From: Streptomyces sp. AM 2-1-1
GTDB taxonomy: Bacteria; Actinomycetota; Actinomycetes; Streptomycetales; Streptomycetaceae
Direction: 5' to 3'
Assembly (NCBI RefSeq): GCF_029167645.1
Contig: NZ_CP119147.1
Location: forward strand, 1,054,001-1,118,000
DNA length: 64,000 nt
Notes under the pieces: generated by a model
Database searches by the model: none
Seen by the model: only the letters and a program-made list of their open reading frames with translations
What the model was told of the DNA's origin: nothing
Shown here: positions 34,386 through 43,450 of the stretch, in pieces
How positions within the stretch are numbered: position 1 is the stretch's first letter
Layout of the letters: every line of letters starts with the position of its first letter
Position numbers and translations under genes: made by a program

Positions 34386-35387
34386 ATGCGCATCGGACTG
34401 GTCGGAACGGGACGTATCGGCACCTTCCACTCGGAGGTGCTCAGCCGCCATCCCGCGGTGGACGCCCTCCTGGTGGCGGACGCCGATCCCGCCCACGCGG
34501 CGGCCGCGGCGGCCCGTACGGGTGCCACGGCGGTGCCGGTGGACGAGGTGTTCGCCGGCGGGGTGGACGCGGTGGTCATCGCGTCGGCCACGGCCGCTCA
34601 CGCCGGCCTGATCGCCCGTGCGGCACGGGCGGGGCTGCCCGCCTTCTGCGAGAAGCCGGTCGCCGTGGACCTGCCGGGGACGCTCGCCGCGCTGGCCGAG
34701 GTGGAGGCGGCGGGGTCGGTCCTCCAGCTCGGATTCATGCGCCGCTTCGACGCCGGGTACCGCGCCGCGCGCGAGGCGGTCCGCGAGGGGCGGCTCGGCC
34801 GGCTCCACACGGTGCGCGCCGTCACCTCGGATCCCGAACCGCCCCCCGCCGCCTACCTCCCGCTCTCCGGCGGGCTGTTCCGCGACTGCCTCGTCCACGA
34901 CTTCGACATGGTGCGGTGGGTGACCGGCCGCGAGGTGCGCGAGGTGTACGCCACCGGGTCGGACGCGGGGCCGGCCGCGTTCCGCGAGGCGGGCGACGTG
35001 TCCACCGCCGCCGCCCTGCTGACCCTGGACGACGGGACCCTGGTGACGGCCACCGCGACCCGGTGCAACGGCGCCGGGTACGACGTACGGATGGAGCTCG
35101 CGGGCGAGCGGGACCAGATCGCGGTGGGTCTCGACGACCGCACCCCGCTCACCTCGGTGGAACCGGGGGGAGGGGGCGCGCCGCTGAAGGCGTGGCCCGG
35201 CTTCCTGGAGCGGTTCGCCCCCGCGTACGAGGCCGAGCTCGACGCCTTCCTCCGGCTGGCGGCCGGCCGGGCCGCCAATCCGTGCGGCGTACGCGAGGCC
35301 CTGGCGGCACTGCGGATCGCCGAGGCGTGCGAGCGGTCGCGGCGGGAGCGGCGCCCGGTGGCGCTCGCCGGGATCCCGGGCGGCTGA
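34386..35387 (+). CDS. Gfo/Idh/MocA oxidoreductase, inositol 2-dehydrogenase-like
   Basis: A 333-residue protein. GLVGTGRIGTFH binds NAD(P), CEKPVAVD has the signature Lys-Pro, and DCLVHDFDMVRW has the catalytic Asp-x-x-x-His style motif of inositol dehydrogenases. It oxidises a cyclic polyol or sugar with NAD. It is divergent from a sugar ABC importer with a 241-bp shared promoter region, in which TTGACA occurs at 34350-34355 on this strand. The pairing suggests an imported polyol as substrate (inference). ATG 34386 follows GGTGAGG closely. Confidence 0.87.
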   Translation: MRIGLVGTGRIGTFHSEVLSRHPAVDALLVADADPAHAAAAAARTGATAVPVDEVFAGGVDAVVIASATAAHAGLIARAARAGLPAFCEKPVAVDLPGTLAALAEVEAAGSVLQLGFMRRFDAGYRAAREAVREGRLGRLHTVRAVTSDPEPPPAAYLPLSGGLFRDCLVHDFDMVRWVTGREVREVYATGSDAGPAAFREAGDVSTAAALLTLDDGTLVTATATRCNGAGYDVRMELAGERDQIAVGLDDRTPLTSVEPGGGGAPLKAWPGFLERFAPAYEAELDAFLRLAAGRAANPCGVREALAALRIAEACERSRRERRPVALAGIPGG

Positions 35388-35415
35388 GCCCCGCGCGAGC
35401 CGTCGCGCGCCCTGC

Positions 35416-36612
35416 CTACCAGGCGACCGGCAGTCTCTCGGGCCCCCGTATCAGCATGCCGGTACGCCAGGTGAGCAGCTCCGGATCGGTGTCCAGCCGC
35501 AGGTCGGGGCAGCGTGCCAGCAGCGATCCGATCGCGGCCCGCGCCTCGACGCGGGCGAGCGGTGCTCCGAGGCAGTAGTGGATGCCGTGGCCGAAGGCGA
35601 CATGGCCGCGTGCGTCACGGGTGATGTCGAAGCGGTCGGCGCCCTCGAAGCGGGCGGGATCCCGGTTGGCGTCCGCCATCGCGACGAGGACGAGCTCGCC
35701 GCCGCCCGGGATCACGGTGGAGCCGACGGTGAGCGGCGCGGTGGTGAAGCGGTACGTGGGGGTCTCGACGGGGCCGTCGTAGCGCAGGATCTCCTCCACC
35801 GCGTTCCCGAGCAGGCCGGGCCGGTCGCGCAGGGCGGCCAACTGGTCGGGGTGGGTGAGGAGGTGGAGCACCCCGTTGCTGATGAGGTTGACCGTGGTCT
35901 CATGACCGGCGACGAGCAACAGCCAGGCCATGCCCGCCAGTTCGTTTCCGGAGAGCCGGTCCCCCTCTTCGTCTGCCGTGTGGATGAGCGCGCTCATCAG
36001 ATCGGTGCCGGGGTCCTTGCGCTTGTCGTCGAGGAGCGCGGCGATGTACGCGTTCATCGAGGCGACGGCGGTGCGCCGCTCCTCGGCGTCGGTGGAGGAG
36101 AGCGCGGTGTTGGACCACTCGCGAAAGCTCTGCCGGTCCATGGTGGGCACGCCCAGCAGTTCGCAGATGACCGCCATGGGCAGCGGGAACGACAGCGCGT
36201 CGACGAGATCGGTGCGGCGGTCCGGTTCCGCCAGCATGGCGTCGAGCAGCTCGTCCGCCATCCGCTGGATGCGCGGGGCGAGCTGTTGGATCCGGCGCGG
36301 GGTGAACTCACGGCTCACCAGTGTGCGGAGCCGGGTGTGGTCCGGGGCGTCGGAGCTGAGCATGGTCCTCCCGGCGGAGACCTGGTGGGCACCGAGGAGG
36401 GGTGAGGCGTTGGCCCAGTCCTTGGAGAGCCTCTGGTCGGCGAGGAGTTCGCGGCCCGCTTCGTACCCGACCACCAGCCAGGCGGGGGTCCCGTCGGGGA
36501 TGACCACCCGGTGCACGGGTCCCCGGGCGCGGAGTGCGGCGTAGACGGGGTAGGGGTCCCGGGTGAAGTCCTCGCCGAGAGCGCCGAGGTCGAGTATCGC
36601 GTCGGTGGTCAC
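35416..36612 (-). CDS. Cytochrome P450 (bacterial class I, CYP107-like)
   Basis: A 398-residue protein. LLLVAGHETTVNL is the I-helix oxygen-activation motif, EEILR the K-helix ExxR, and FGHGIHYCLGAPLA the haem loop with the cysteine ligand. The length is normal for soluble bacterial P450s. GTG 36612 has AAAGGAA upstream. No ferredoxin or reductase gene is adjacent, so it relies on redox partners elsewhere. The substrate is unknown; no biosynthetic gene cluster surrounds it. Confidence 0.93.
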   Translation of the reverse strand: MTTDAILDLGALGEDFTRDPYPVYAALRARGPVHRVVIPDGTPAWLVVGYEAGRELLADQRLSKDWANASPLLGAHQVSAGRTMLSSDAPDHTRLRTLVSREFTPRRIQQLAPRIQRMADELLDAMLAEPDRRTDLVDALSFPLPMAVICELLGVPTMDRQSFREWSNTALSSTDAEERRTAVASMNAYIAALLDDKRKDPGTDLMSALIHTADEEGDRLSGNELAGMAWLLLVAGHETTVNLISNGVLHLLTHPDQLAALRDRPGLLGNAVEEILRYDGPVETPTYRFTTAPLTVGSTVIPGGGELVLVAMADANRDPARFEGADRFDITRDARGHVAFGHGIHYCLGAPLARVEARAAIGSLLARCPDLRLDTDPELLTWRTGMLIRGPERLPVAW

Positions 36613-36792
36613 CGCGGTTCCTTTCCGGAGGTCCGTGCGCGCCGGCCGGGGCGGACCGGGGAGAGCGGCACGTACGCGGCCCCGCCCCCCGTGAACCCCT
36701 ACCTCGGCGGGAGGCGGTCCAACCCTCGTGCCACCGCCCGCTGTTGTGCGCCGGTCGCTCGGCGGGGGCGCCCCGGCGTCCGGACGGGGCCG

Positions 36793-37707
36793 TCAGGCGC
36801 GTGCGCCGCTCCGCCCCCAGGCCGTCCCGGCCAGGACGAGGACCGCGCCCACCGCTCCGAGGACACCGAGCCGTTCGCCGCCGATCGCGATGCCGACCGC
36901 GGCGGCCCACAGGGGTTCCGTACCGAGCAGCAGACTGACCCGGGAGGGCGAGGTGCGCCTGACCGCCCACATCTGGACGAAGAACGCGAAGAGCGTGCAG
37001 AAGGCGGCGAGGAACAGCAGCCCGGCCCACTCGGCGGCGCCGAACCCGGCCGCCACCGTCCAGGGTGCGGAGCCGGTACCGGGCGCCGCGGTGAGGACGG
37101 CGAAGACCGCCACCGCGCTGCCCAGCTGGACCGTGGTCAGGGAGAGCGAGTCGGCGGACCGGACGGCCTTGATGCGGGCCATCGCGAGGACGTGGACGGT
37201 GCGCGCGAGGGCGGCGAGCAGCATCAGCAGGTCACCGCCGGACGGCGTGGTGAACCCCCCGCCCTGGGTCAGCAGCACCACGCCCGCGACCGAGAGCCCG
37301 GCGGCGAGGAGGAACCGGCCGGTCGGCCGGGTGCGGGTGACGGCCGACTCCGCCAGCGGAGTGAAGATCATGGTCAGGCTGATGATGAGCCCGGCGTTGG
37401 TGGCCGAGGTGTGGACGAGTCCGTACGTCTCCAGCAGGAAGATGCCGCTGAGGACCAGTCCGAGGAGCCCCGCGCCCCGCCACTGGGCAGCCGTCAGGGA
37501 TCTCAGTCCGCGCGCTCCGACGACGACCAGGACGGGCAGCACGACGGCGAAGCGCAGCACCAGGACGGCTATGACGGTCCCCGGTGTGGTGATGCCCTTG
37601 GCGGCGAGGTAGCTCGCCCCCCAGACGACAGCGACCGCCAGAACGGGCAGGTCGGTCGTCCAGGCGGAGCGGGACGGGGCGGTGGCGGGCAGGGTGACAG
37701 CGGGCAC
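36793..37707 (-). CDS. EamA/DMT-family transporter
   Basis: A 304-residue protein with ten hydrophobic helices in two similar halves, the drug/metabolite transporter layout: VVWGASYLAAKG in helix 1, TNAGLIISLTMIFTPL in the first half, and LLGTEPLWAAAVG in the second. It probably exports a small metabolite. The substrate is unknown. The region before its start carries short repeated palindromes (37739-37820) that may bear on its control. Confidence 0.87.
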   Translation of the reverse strand: MPAVTLPATAPSRSAWTTDLPVLAVAVVWGASYLAAKGITTPGTVIAVLVLRFAVVLPVLVVVGARGLRSLTAAQWRGAGLLGLVLSGIFLLETYGLVHTSATNAGLIISLTMIFTPLAESAVTRTRPTGRFLLAAGLSVAGVVLLTQGGGFTTPSGGDLLMLLAALARTVHVLAMARIKAVRSADSLSLTTVQLGSAVAVFAVLTAAPGTGSAPWTVAAGFGAAEWAGLLFLAAFCTLFAFFVQMWAVRRTSPSRVSLLLGTEPLWAAAVGIAIGGERLGVLGAVGAVLVLAGTAWGRSGARA

Positions 37708-38054
37708 CTGGTACTCCTGGGTTCTCCACGGCGGGGGTCTCCGGGCGACGGAGGGTCTTCCATGGCGGATATGCCTCCACGACGAGGGCTCTCCGTGAGG
37801 GAGGACTCTCCGTGACGGAGACGCCTCCGCGTCGGATGCGGCGTGGAGACCTCGCCGGCTCGCGCACGGACCCGGGTCACGCTATCCGGGCACCGGCCCG
37901 GAATAAAACCCGCGTTCCCACTCGCGTTCACCCGTTCGCCGGACCCGTCTCCCCCGCGCCCCTCCCCCTGCGGGCTCCGTCCCCCCGCGATCTGCCCGGC
38001 GGTGTCGGCCGTCCTACGCTGGGTGGGACCGCACCGGACCGGGAAAGGACGAAC
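37708..38054. other. 347-bp divergent intergenic region with short palindromes
   Basis: No gene is supported. It separates the EamA transporter from the aldo/keto reductase and should hold both promoters. The first 115 bp carry a family of CTCC...GGAG repeats. Confidence 0.5.
37739..37820. repeat. Three short CTCC...GGAG imperfect palindromes
   Basis: CTCCGGGCGACGGAG (37739-37753), CTCCGTGAGGGAG (37791-37803) and CTCCGTGACGGAG (37808-37820) are related inverted repeats upstream of the EamA gene. The last is a perfect 5-3-5 palindrome. They may be multiple binding sites of one regulator. Confidence 0.4.
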
Positions 38055-38891
38055 ATGAGCGCCGGCGACATCCCGCACCTCCCCCTCCTGGACCACCGCA
38101 CCCTCCCGGCGGTCGGTCTCGGCACCTATCCCCTGGACGACGACGAGGCGGAGACGGCCGTCGCGGGGGCGTTGGGCCTCGGATACCGGCTCGTCGACAC
38201 GGCGCTGAACTACGGCAACGAGCGCGGCACCGGACGCGGTGTCGCCCGCAGCGGGGTGCCGCGCGAGGAGATCACCGTCACCACGAAGGTGCCCGGACGC
38301 CACCACGGCTACGAGGAGACGCTGGCCTCCTTCGAGGAGTCGCGGACCGCGCTCGGCCTGGACCACGTCGATCTCTACCTCATCCACTGGCCGCTGCCGC
38401 GCGTGGACAAGTACGTGGAGACCTGGCGGGCGATGATCAAGCTCCGTGAGGAAGGACTGGTCCGCTCCCTCGGCGTCTCCAACTTCAGCGCGGCGCAGAT
38501 CGACCGGCTGGAGCGGGAGACCGGGGTGCTGCCGGTGGTCAACCAGATCGAGCTGCACCCGCTCTTCCCGCAGGACCGGTTGCGGGAGTACCACGAGGCG
38601 AAGGGCATCGTGACCCAGGCCTGGAGTCCGCTGGCGCGCGGCCGCGAAGTGCTGGAGTCGCCGGAGACCGTCGCGGTCGCCCGGGAGCACGGCGTCACGC
38701 CCGGCCAGGTGGTGCTGCGGTGGCACACCCAGCTGGGGGTGGTCCCGATCCCCAAATCGGCCGACCCCGAGCGGCAGCGGGAGAACCTTGACCTGTTCGG
38801 CTTCGAGCTGACACCGGACCAGCTGGACCGGATCGAGTCGAGCCGCCCGCACCGGTTCGGCGGCGACCCGGACGACCACGAGGAGTTCTGA
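38055..38891 (+). CDS. Aldo/keto reductase
   Basis: A 278-residue (beta/alpha)8 NADPH enzyme. The catalytic tetrad is visible: Asp in VDTALNYGNE with Tyr four to five residues later, Lys in VTTKVPG and His in YLIHWPLP. GVSNFSAAQI and PIPKSADPERQRENLD form the cofactor site, with Lys and Arg that suggest NADPH. It resembles 2,5-diketo-D-gluconate reductases; the true substrate is unknown. ATG 38055 has AAAGGA upstream. Confidence 0.9.
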   Translation: MSAGDIPHLPLLDHRTLPAVGLGTYPLDDDEAETAVAGALGLGYRLVDTALNYGNERGTGRGVARSGVPREEITVTTKVPGRHHGYEETLASFEESRTALGLDHVDLYLIHWPLPRVDKYVETWRAMIKLREEGLVRSLGVSNFSAAQIDRLERETGVLPVVNQIELHPLFPQDRLREYHEAKGIVTQAWSPLARGREVLESPETVAVAREHGVTPGQVVLRWHTQLGVVPIPKSADPERQRENLDLFGFELTPDQLDRIESSRPHRFGGDPDDHEEF

Positions 38892-38985
38892 GCAACTCCT
38901 GTGCGGGCCCCGGGCCCGGGGTGGCCCGCGGGACAGGTCCCGACCGGCCGGCGGACGGCCCGCCCGGTGGCCCTATCCTGCGCGG

Positions 38986-39966
38986 ATGACGCATGAACCC
39001 GAGCTGACGTCCCCGGTCGAACTCTGCCGCCCCGACGGGCGGTTGAATCCCGCGGCCGTCGGCTGGACCCGGCGCCCCCTGCACACCGCCAACCTGCGCG
39101 GCTGGGGCCGGGCGAAGCGCTGGGAGTACTGGGGCATCGTCACGCCGGAGCACATCGTCGGCCTGGTCGCCTCGTCGCTCGATTACGCGGGTGTGCACGG
39201 GCTCTACGTGCTGGACCGGGCGACCGGCGTCGAACACGGCACGGACGTGGTGGAGCCGCTGGCCCGCGGCACCGTGCTGCCCGCGCGCAGCGGCGAGGGT
39301 GAGGTCTCGGTGCGGGCGGGCGGGCTGGAGATCAGGATCGGGCAGAGGCCGGACGGCTCGACGATCCGGGCGACCGCTCCGGGCGTACGCCTCGACGTGG
39401 AAGTGCCGTTGCCACCGGGACACGAAGCGCTCGGGGTGGTCGTGCCGTGGAGCGACAAGCGGTTCCAGTACACGGTCAAGGACGTCGGCCGACCGGTGCA
39501 CGGCACGCTGGCGGTGCACGGGCGGACCTACGAGGTGGGCGGCCCCGAGGCCTTCGCCGTGCTGGACCACGGCCGCGGCAAATGGCCGTACGCGGTGCGG
39601 TGGAACTGGGCGGCCGGAGCGGCTCCCGGGCGTGCGGTCCAGTTGGGTGGCGAGTGGACCGACGGCACCGGTGTCACCGAGAACGCCCTCTTCGTCGACG
39701 GACGCCTGCACAAGATCGGCGAGGAGCTGCGCTGGAGCTACGACCGGTCCGACTGGCTGCGCCCGTGGCACATCCGCGGCGAGCGGGTGGACGTGCGGTT
39801 CAGTCCGTTCCACGAGAAGGCCGGGCGGACCAACCTGGGCGTCGTCGCGAACGAGACCCATCAGTGCTTCGGCACCTTCAGTGGCTGGGCTCTGACCGAC
39901 GAGGGGAAGAAGACGGATCTCGACGGCCTGGTCGGCTGGGCCGAGGAGGCCCGCAACCGGTGGTGA
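38986..39966 (+). CDS. DUF2804 family protein
   Basis: A 326-residue protein. The pattern GRLNPAAVGWTRRPLHTANLRGWGRAKRWEYW near the start and WPYAVRWNWAAGAA, then RTNLGVVANETHQCFGTFSGW near the end, match the DUF2804 family, whose function is not known. The predicted fold is mainly beta, with no signal or membrane segment. It lies 94 bp after the aldo/keto reductase, so it could be co-transcribed. Confidence 0.82.
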   Translation: MTHEPELTSPVELCRPDGRLNPAAVGWTRRPLHTANLRGWGRAKRWEYWGIVTPEHIVGLVASSLDYAGVHGLYVLDRATGVEHGTDVVEPLARGTVLPARSGEGEVSVRAGGLEIRIGQRPDGSTIRATAPGVRLDVEVPLPPGHEALGVVVPWSDKRFQYTVKDVGRPVHGTLAVHGRTYEVGGPEAFAVLDHGRGKWPYAVRWNWAAGAAPGRAVQLGGEWTDGTGVTENALFVDGRLHKIGEELRWSYDRSDWLRPWHIRGERVDVRFSPFHEKAGRTNLGVVANETHQCFGTFSGWALTDEGKKTDLDGLVGWAEEARNRW

Positions 39967-39976
39967 GGCCGGGGAC

Positions 39977-40016
39977 GGAGGGGCGGGACGGTGCTGGTGT
40001 GCCGTGCGGCCCCTCC
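39977..40016. terminator. Hairpin between DUF2804 and ABM-like genes
   Basis: GGAGGGGC (39977-39984) pairs with GCCCCTCC (40009-40016), with a smaller inner ACGG/CCGT stem. It is between convergent genes, so it may act in both directions. Confidence 0.45.
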
Positions 40017-40023
40017 CCGCCCG

Positions 40024-40353
40024 TCATCGGTTGACGGGGGCGACCTCCGTCATCCGCGACCAGCCGTCGCCCGGGATCTCGACGTTGATGATCTCGGGAA
40101 CCTCCGCGACCAGGGAGGACATCGTCTTGATCGCGGTCTGGAAGTGCGCCGACTTCACGTGCGCCTCGCCCGCCTCCGCCGAGGCGAACGCTTCGAGCAG
40201 GACGAACTGGTCGGGGTTCTCCACGCTGTACGACCAGTCGAAGAACAGGTTTCCGGGCTCGGAGCGGGTGGCGAGGGTGAACTCCTCCATCGCGGGGAGC
40301 CAGTTGTCGCGTTCGGCGACGAGGACGGTGAACTTGACGGCGATGAAGATCAT
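40024..40353 (-). CDS. Antibiotic biosynthesis monooxygenase (ABM)-like small protein
   Basis: A 109-residue dimeric alpha/beta ferredoxin-like protein. KFTVLVAERDNW, TRSEPGNLFFDW, VLLEAFASAEAGEAHVKSAHF are the usual YgiN/ABM-family features (the SxHF motif lies near residue 70). Family members act on quinones or as haem-degrading enzymes, but many have no known role. ATG 40353 has AGGAG five bases upstream. It is monocistronic, 217 bp after the allantoicase stop on the same strand. Confidence 0.87.
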   Translation of the reverse strand: MIFIAVKFTVLVAERDNWLPAMEEFTLATRSEPGNLFFDWSYSVENPDQFVLLEAFASAEAGEAHVKSAHFQTAIKTMSSLVAEVPEIINVEIPGDGWSRMTEVAPVNR

Positions 40354-40570
40354 GGCTGCTCCTGGTCGGGCCGTACGGGAACGCGCCGCCGGGCGCCGGT
40401 GGCCCCGACGACACCGCGACCAGGGTGACATACGGCACCGCACCGCACCCTTCGGGCGCACCGGACCGCTGTCCGACCGCCCTCGCCGCCGGCGCGTGCG
40501 GGTCCGCGCGGTCCGCGCCACGCGGTGTGCGCCCCGGCGGACGCCTGTCGGCAGCCGCCCCGCCGAGGGC

Positions 40571-41713
40571 TCAGCGGCCCCCGAGCTCCCGGTACCGCGC
40601 GGTCAGCCGCCCCGCCCCCTCCTCGGTCAGGGAGCCGAAGAGCCGCAGCCGGGAGATCCCGCCGTCCGGATAGATGTCGAGGCGCACCCGGGTGCCGCGC
40701 ACCGGGGTGTCCAGGACGAAGCGGTGGTCGGTGTCGGGCTGGAGCCGGGTCCGGGGCAGGAGTTCGGTCCACTCTCCGTCCGCTCCGTCCTCCCCGTCGC
40801 GCACCCGGAGGGCTGCCCAGCCGGCCGCGTTGCCCTTGAGGTAGGCGGTGTCGATCTCGACCGCCCGGATCTCCGCCTGGGCGGGCAGCGCGTAGCGGAT
40901 CCAGTCGTTGCCCCTGTCCCGGCGGCGGCGGGTCTCCCAGCCGTCGTCCATCTTCTGGGAGCGGCCGGGTCGGATGCTGTTCGTGGCCGGGGAGTAGAAG
41001 CGGTCCGAGGCGTCCTCCACCCGGCCGCCGTTCTCCAGGGCCAGCAGGTCGAAGGTGCCGAGCGCGGTGAGCCAGGCGGGGTCGGGCGCGACCTCTCCGT
41101 GGACCCGTAGCCGGGCGATGCCACCGTCGGGGTACTGGCAGATCCGCAGATGGGTGAAGCGCCCTCCGGCATCGACCGTGAAGCCGTTGGCGGCGTGACC
41201 GGCGATCTGCGTGCGGGGCACCAGCGTCGTCCACGTCACGTCGGGTGCCCGCAGCTCCTCGGGCGAGGGGGCACCCGGCAGCGCGGTCGCCTCCACCGAG
41301 ACGGCCCGCGGGTAGTTGCCGCGGAAGTGGGCGGTGTCGACGACCAGTCCCCGCACGAGGCCGGGGGCGCCGAGCCGTACCAGCGCCCAGTCGTGGTCGT
41401 CGTCCTCTGGGTGCGGGCGTTCGGCGCTCTCGCCGCGCCGGCGACGGGTCTCCCAGCCGTCCATGATCTTGCCCTTGTGCCCGAACCGTTCGGGGTCGAA
41501 GACCGCGGGTCCCGGCTTCAGCAGGTTCTCCCGTTCGGCGAAGAACTCGTCGTTGGCGGCGATCACCCCGCCGCCGAGCTGCCGGGCCGCGAGGTCGACG
41601 AAGTGGCTGAAGGGGAAACCGGCGGGCCCCGGGGTGCGGTAGTCGGCGTACGGATCGCCCCCCGCGTACGGGTGGGCGTCACCGGTCCAGCGCGGCGTCT
41701 CGGGCTCCGTCAT
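40571..41713 (-). CDS. alc: Allantoicase
   Basis: A 380-residue protein with the two-repeat allantoicase architecture. The repeats share KIMDGWETRRRR / KMDDGWETRRRR, then VDTAHFRGNYP / IDTAYLKGNA, then HLRICQYPDGGIARLR / RVRLDIYPDGGISRLR. The enzyme hydrolyses allantoate to ureidoglycolate and urea. ATG 41713 is three bases from the allantoinase stop, with AAAGGA upstream, so both come from one transcript. With malate synthase nearby, the glyoxylate formed from ureidoglycolate can enter central metabolism. Confidence 0.95.
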   Translation of the reverse strand: MTEPETPRWTGDAHPYAGGDPYADYRTPGPAGFPFSHFVDLAARQLGGGVIAANDEFFAERENLLKPGPAVFDPERFGHKGKIMDGWETRRRRGESAERPHPEDDDHDWALVRLGAPGLVRGLVVDTAHFRGNYPRAVSVEATALPGAPSPEELRAPDVTWTTLVPRTQIAGHAANGFTVDAGGRFTHLRICQYPDGGIARLRVHGEVAPDPAWLTALGTFDLLALENGGRVEDASDRFYSPATNSIRPGRSQKMDDGWETRRRRDRGNDWIRYALPAQAEIRAVEIDTAYLKGNAAGWAALRVRDGEDGADGEWTELLPRTRLQPDTDHRFVLDTPVRGTRVRLDIYPDGGISRLRLFGSLTEEGAGRLTARYRELGGR

Positions 41714-41715
41714 GG

Positions 41716-43095
41716 TCAGTGGTTCCTTTCGAGCAGACGGCCGGAGGGGGCCGCGAACACGCCGTCGCCGAGGATCCGTTCGCCCCGCAGCCAGGTCGAG
41801 GTGACGACACCGTGCAGGGTCCGGCCGGCGTAGGCGGTGACCTGGTTGCGGTGGTGGAGGGCAGTGGGATCGACGGTGAAGGCCGCTTCGGGGTCGAGGA
41901 CGGCGAAGTCGGCGTCCCGACCGGGTTCGATGGCTCCCTTGCGGTCCAGTCCGGCGAGGCGGGCGGGGCCGGCGGACATCCAGCGCACCACGTCGTCGAG
42001 GGTGTGGCCGCGGCGGCGTGCCTCGGTCCAGAGGGCGGGCAGCCCCAACTGGAGGGAGGAGATGCCGCCCCAGGCGGTGGCGAAGTCGGGAGTCTTCAGA
42101 TCGGCGGTGCACGGCGAGTGGTCGGAGACGACGCACTCGATGACGCCGTCGGCGAGCCCTTGCCAGAGCACGTCCTGGTTGGCCGCTTCCCGGATGGGCG
42201 GACAGCACTTGAACTCGGTCGCCCCGTCCGGTACTTCCTCGGCGGTGAGGGTGAGGAAGTGCGGGCAGGACTCGACCGTGATGCGGACGCCCTCGCGCTG
42301 CGCCTCGGCGATGAGCGGCAGCGCGTCACCGGAGGAGAGGTGCAGGACGTGCACGCGGGCGTCGAGGCGCTTCGCGTGCGCGATCAGTCCGGCGATGGCG
42401 TCGTTCTCGGCCGCGCGGGGGCGGGACGCCAGGAAGTCGGCGTACGCGGGGCCGACGCGGTGCGGGGCGGCGTCCAGGTGACCCGGGTCCTCGGCGTGCA
42501 CGATGAGCAGCCCGCCGAAGTCGGCGATCTCCGCCAGGGAGCGCCCCAGCCGCTCCTGGTCCAGGTGCGGGAACTCGTCGACGCCGGACGGGGAGAGGAA
42601 GCATTTGAAGCCGAAGACGCCGGCCTCGTGGAGAGAACGCAGATCCTTGGCGTTCGCCGGGATCGCGCCGCCCCAGAATCCGGTGTCCACATGGATCTGG
42701 GGAGCCGCCACCCGCTGCTTGGTCCGCAGGTGCCCGACCGTGGTGGTCGGCGGGAGGGAGTTGAGCGGCATGTCGAGAAGGGTCGTGATGCCTCCGGCGG
42801 CCGCCGCCCGGGTCGCGCTGCGGAATCCTTCCCACGCGGTGCGCCCGGGGTCGTTGACGTGCACATGGGTGTCGACGAGCCCTGGCAGCAGGGCCTTCTC
42901 GCCGAGCTCCTCCAGCCGGACGCCCGCCGGCACCTCGGTGTCGTGCGGCAGGACCGCATCGATCCTCCCGGCCAGCACCGCCACCACCGCGGGCCGGGTG
43001 CCTCCGGGGGTGACGACCCGCGTCGAGCGGAGCATCAGGCCGCCGCCCGGGCTCCCGCCGCCGTCGTGCTCGTTCCGCAACTCCGCACCAGGCAC
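41716..43095 (-). CDS. allB: Allantoinase
   Basis: A 459-residue amidohydrolase. [14 protein letters not shown] has the HxH metal site, [11 protein letters not shown] the Lys that is carbamylated in this family, and [10 protein letters not shown] and SDHSPC the remaining metal ligands. It opens the hydantoin ring of allantoin to give allantoate. GTG 43095 has GAGGAG at good spacing; a later ATG at 43035 would also keep the fold. It is divergent from the IclR regulator, with an AllR-like palindrome between, and co-transcribed with allantoicase. Confidence 0.95.
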   Translation of the reverse strand: MPGAELRNEHDGGGSPGGGLMLRSTRVVTPGGTRPAVVAVLAGRIDAVLPHDTEVPAGVRLEELGEKALLPGLVDTHVHVNDPGRTAWEGFRSATRAAAAGGITTLLDMPLNSLPPTTTVGHLRTKQRVAAPQIHVDTGFWGGAIPANAKDLRSLHEAGVFGFKCFLSPSGVDEFPHLDQERLGRSLAEIADFGGLLIVHAEDPGHLDAAPHRVGPAYADFLASRPRAAENDAIAGLIAHAKRLDARVHVLHLSSGDALPLIAEAQREGVRITVESCPHFLTLTAEEVPDGATEFKCCPPIREAANQDVLWQGLADGVIECVVSDHSPCTADLKTPDFATAWGGISSLQLGLPALWTEARRRGHTLDDVVRWMSAGPARLAGLDRKGAIEPGRDADFAVLDPEAAFTVDPTALHHRNQVTAYAGRTLHGVVTSTWLRGERILGDGVFAAPSGRLLERNH

Positions 43096-43162
43096 CCGTG
43101 CTCCTCGCCCCGCCGGCGCCGGAACGCCTCAGCGATGTCAACGAACTGTTGAAGGAGTCTTC

Positions 43163-43285
43163 ATGCGCGATTCTCCTCCGTCAAGCCCCTCCCGCCCCGG
43201 CAGGACCCCGCGCGGGAGCCCACTGGAAGGCCACCGAACAGCCCTCCGGCTTTCCGCAGGGCAGAAACGACCTCTCGTCAGGTGA
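43163..43285 (+). CDS. Possible 40-residue leader peptide ORF upstream of allR-like gene
   Basis: ATG 43163 has a near-ideal GAAGGAG site six bases upstream. The frame encodes 40 residues rich in Ser, Pro and Arg and ends at TGA 43285. It lies in the divergent allB/IclR control region, and the AllR-like palindrome is inside it. Codon use is not strongly coding. It could be a leader ORF or chance. Confidence 0.3.
   Translation: MRDSPPSSPSRPGRTPRGSPLEGHRTALRLSAGQKRPLVR
43251..43267. promoter_or_regulatory. Candidate AllR (IclR-type) operator
   Basis: TTTCCGCAGGGCAGAAA is a 17-bp imperfect palindrome (TTTC-C/T-GC-N3-GC-A/G-GAAA) midway between allantoinase and the IclR gene. IclR regulators bind palindromes of this size. 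A related TTCC...GGAA element precedes malate synthase. Confidence 0.45.
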
Positions 43286-43450
43286 AAGACGAGACGGCGC
43301 GGCGGCGCCCTCCCCGGGTCGCCCGACGCACCCGCCGGCACCGGGACCGACCGTCCTGACCGGCACATACGCACGGTCGCGGGCGGTGTGCGAACGGCAA
43401 CGGGCCGGTAGGCTGCTCCACTCGCCCTCCGCTTCGAAAGGACCGTTGAC

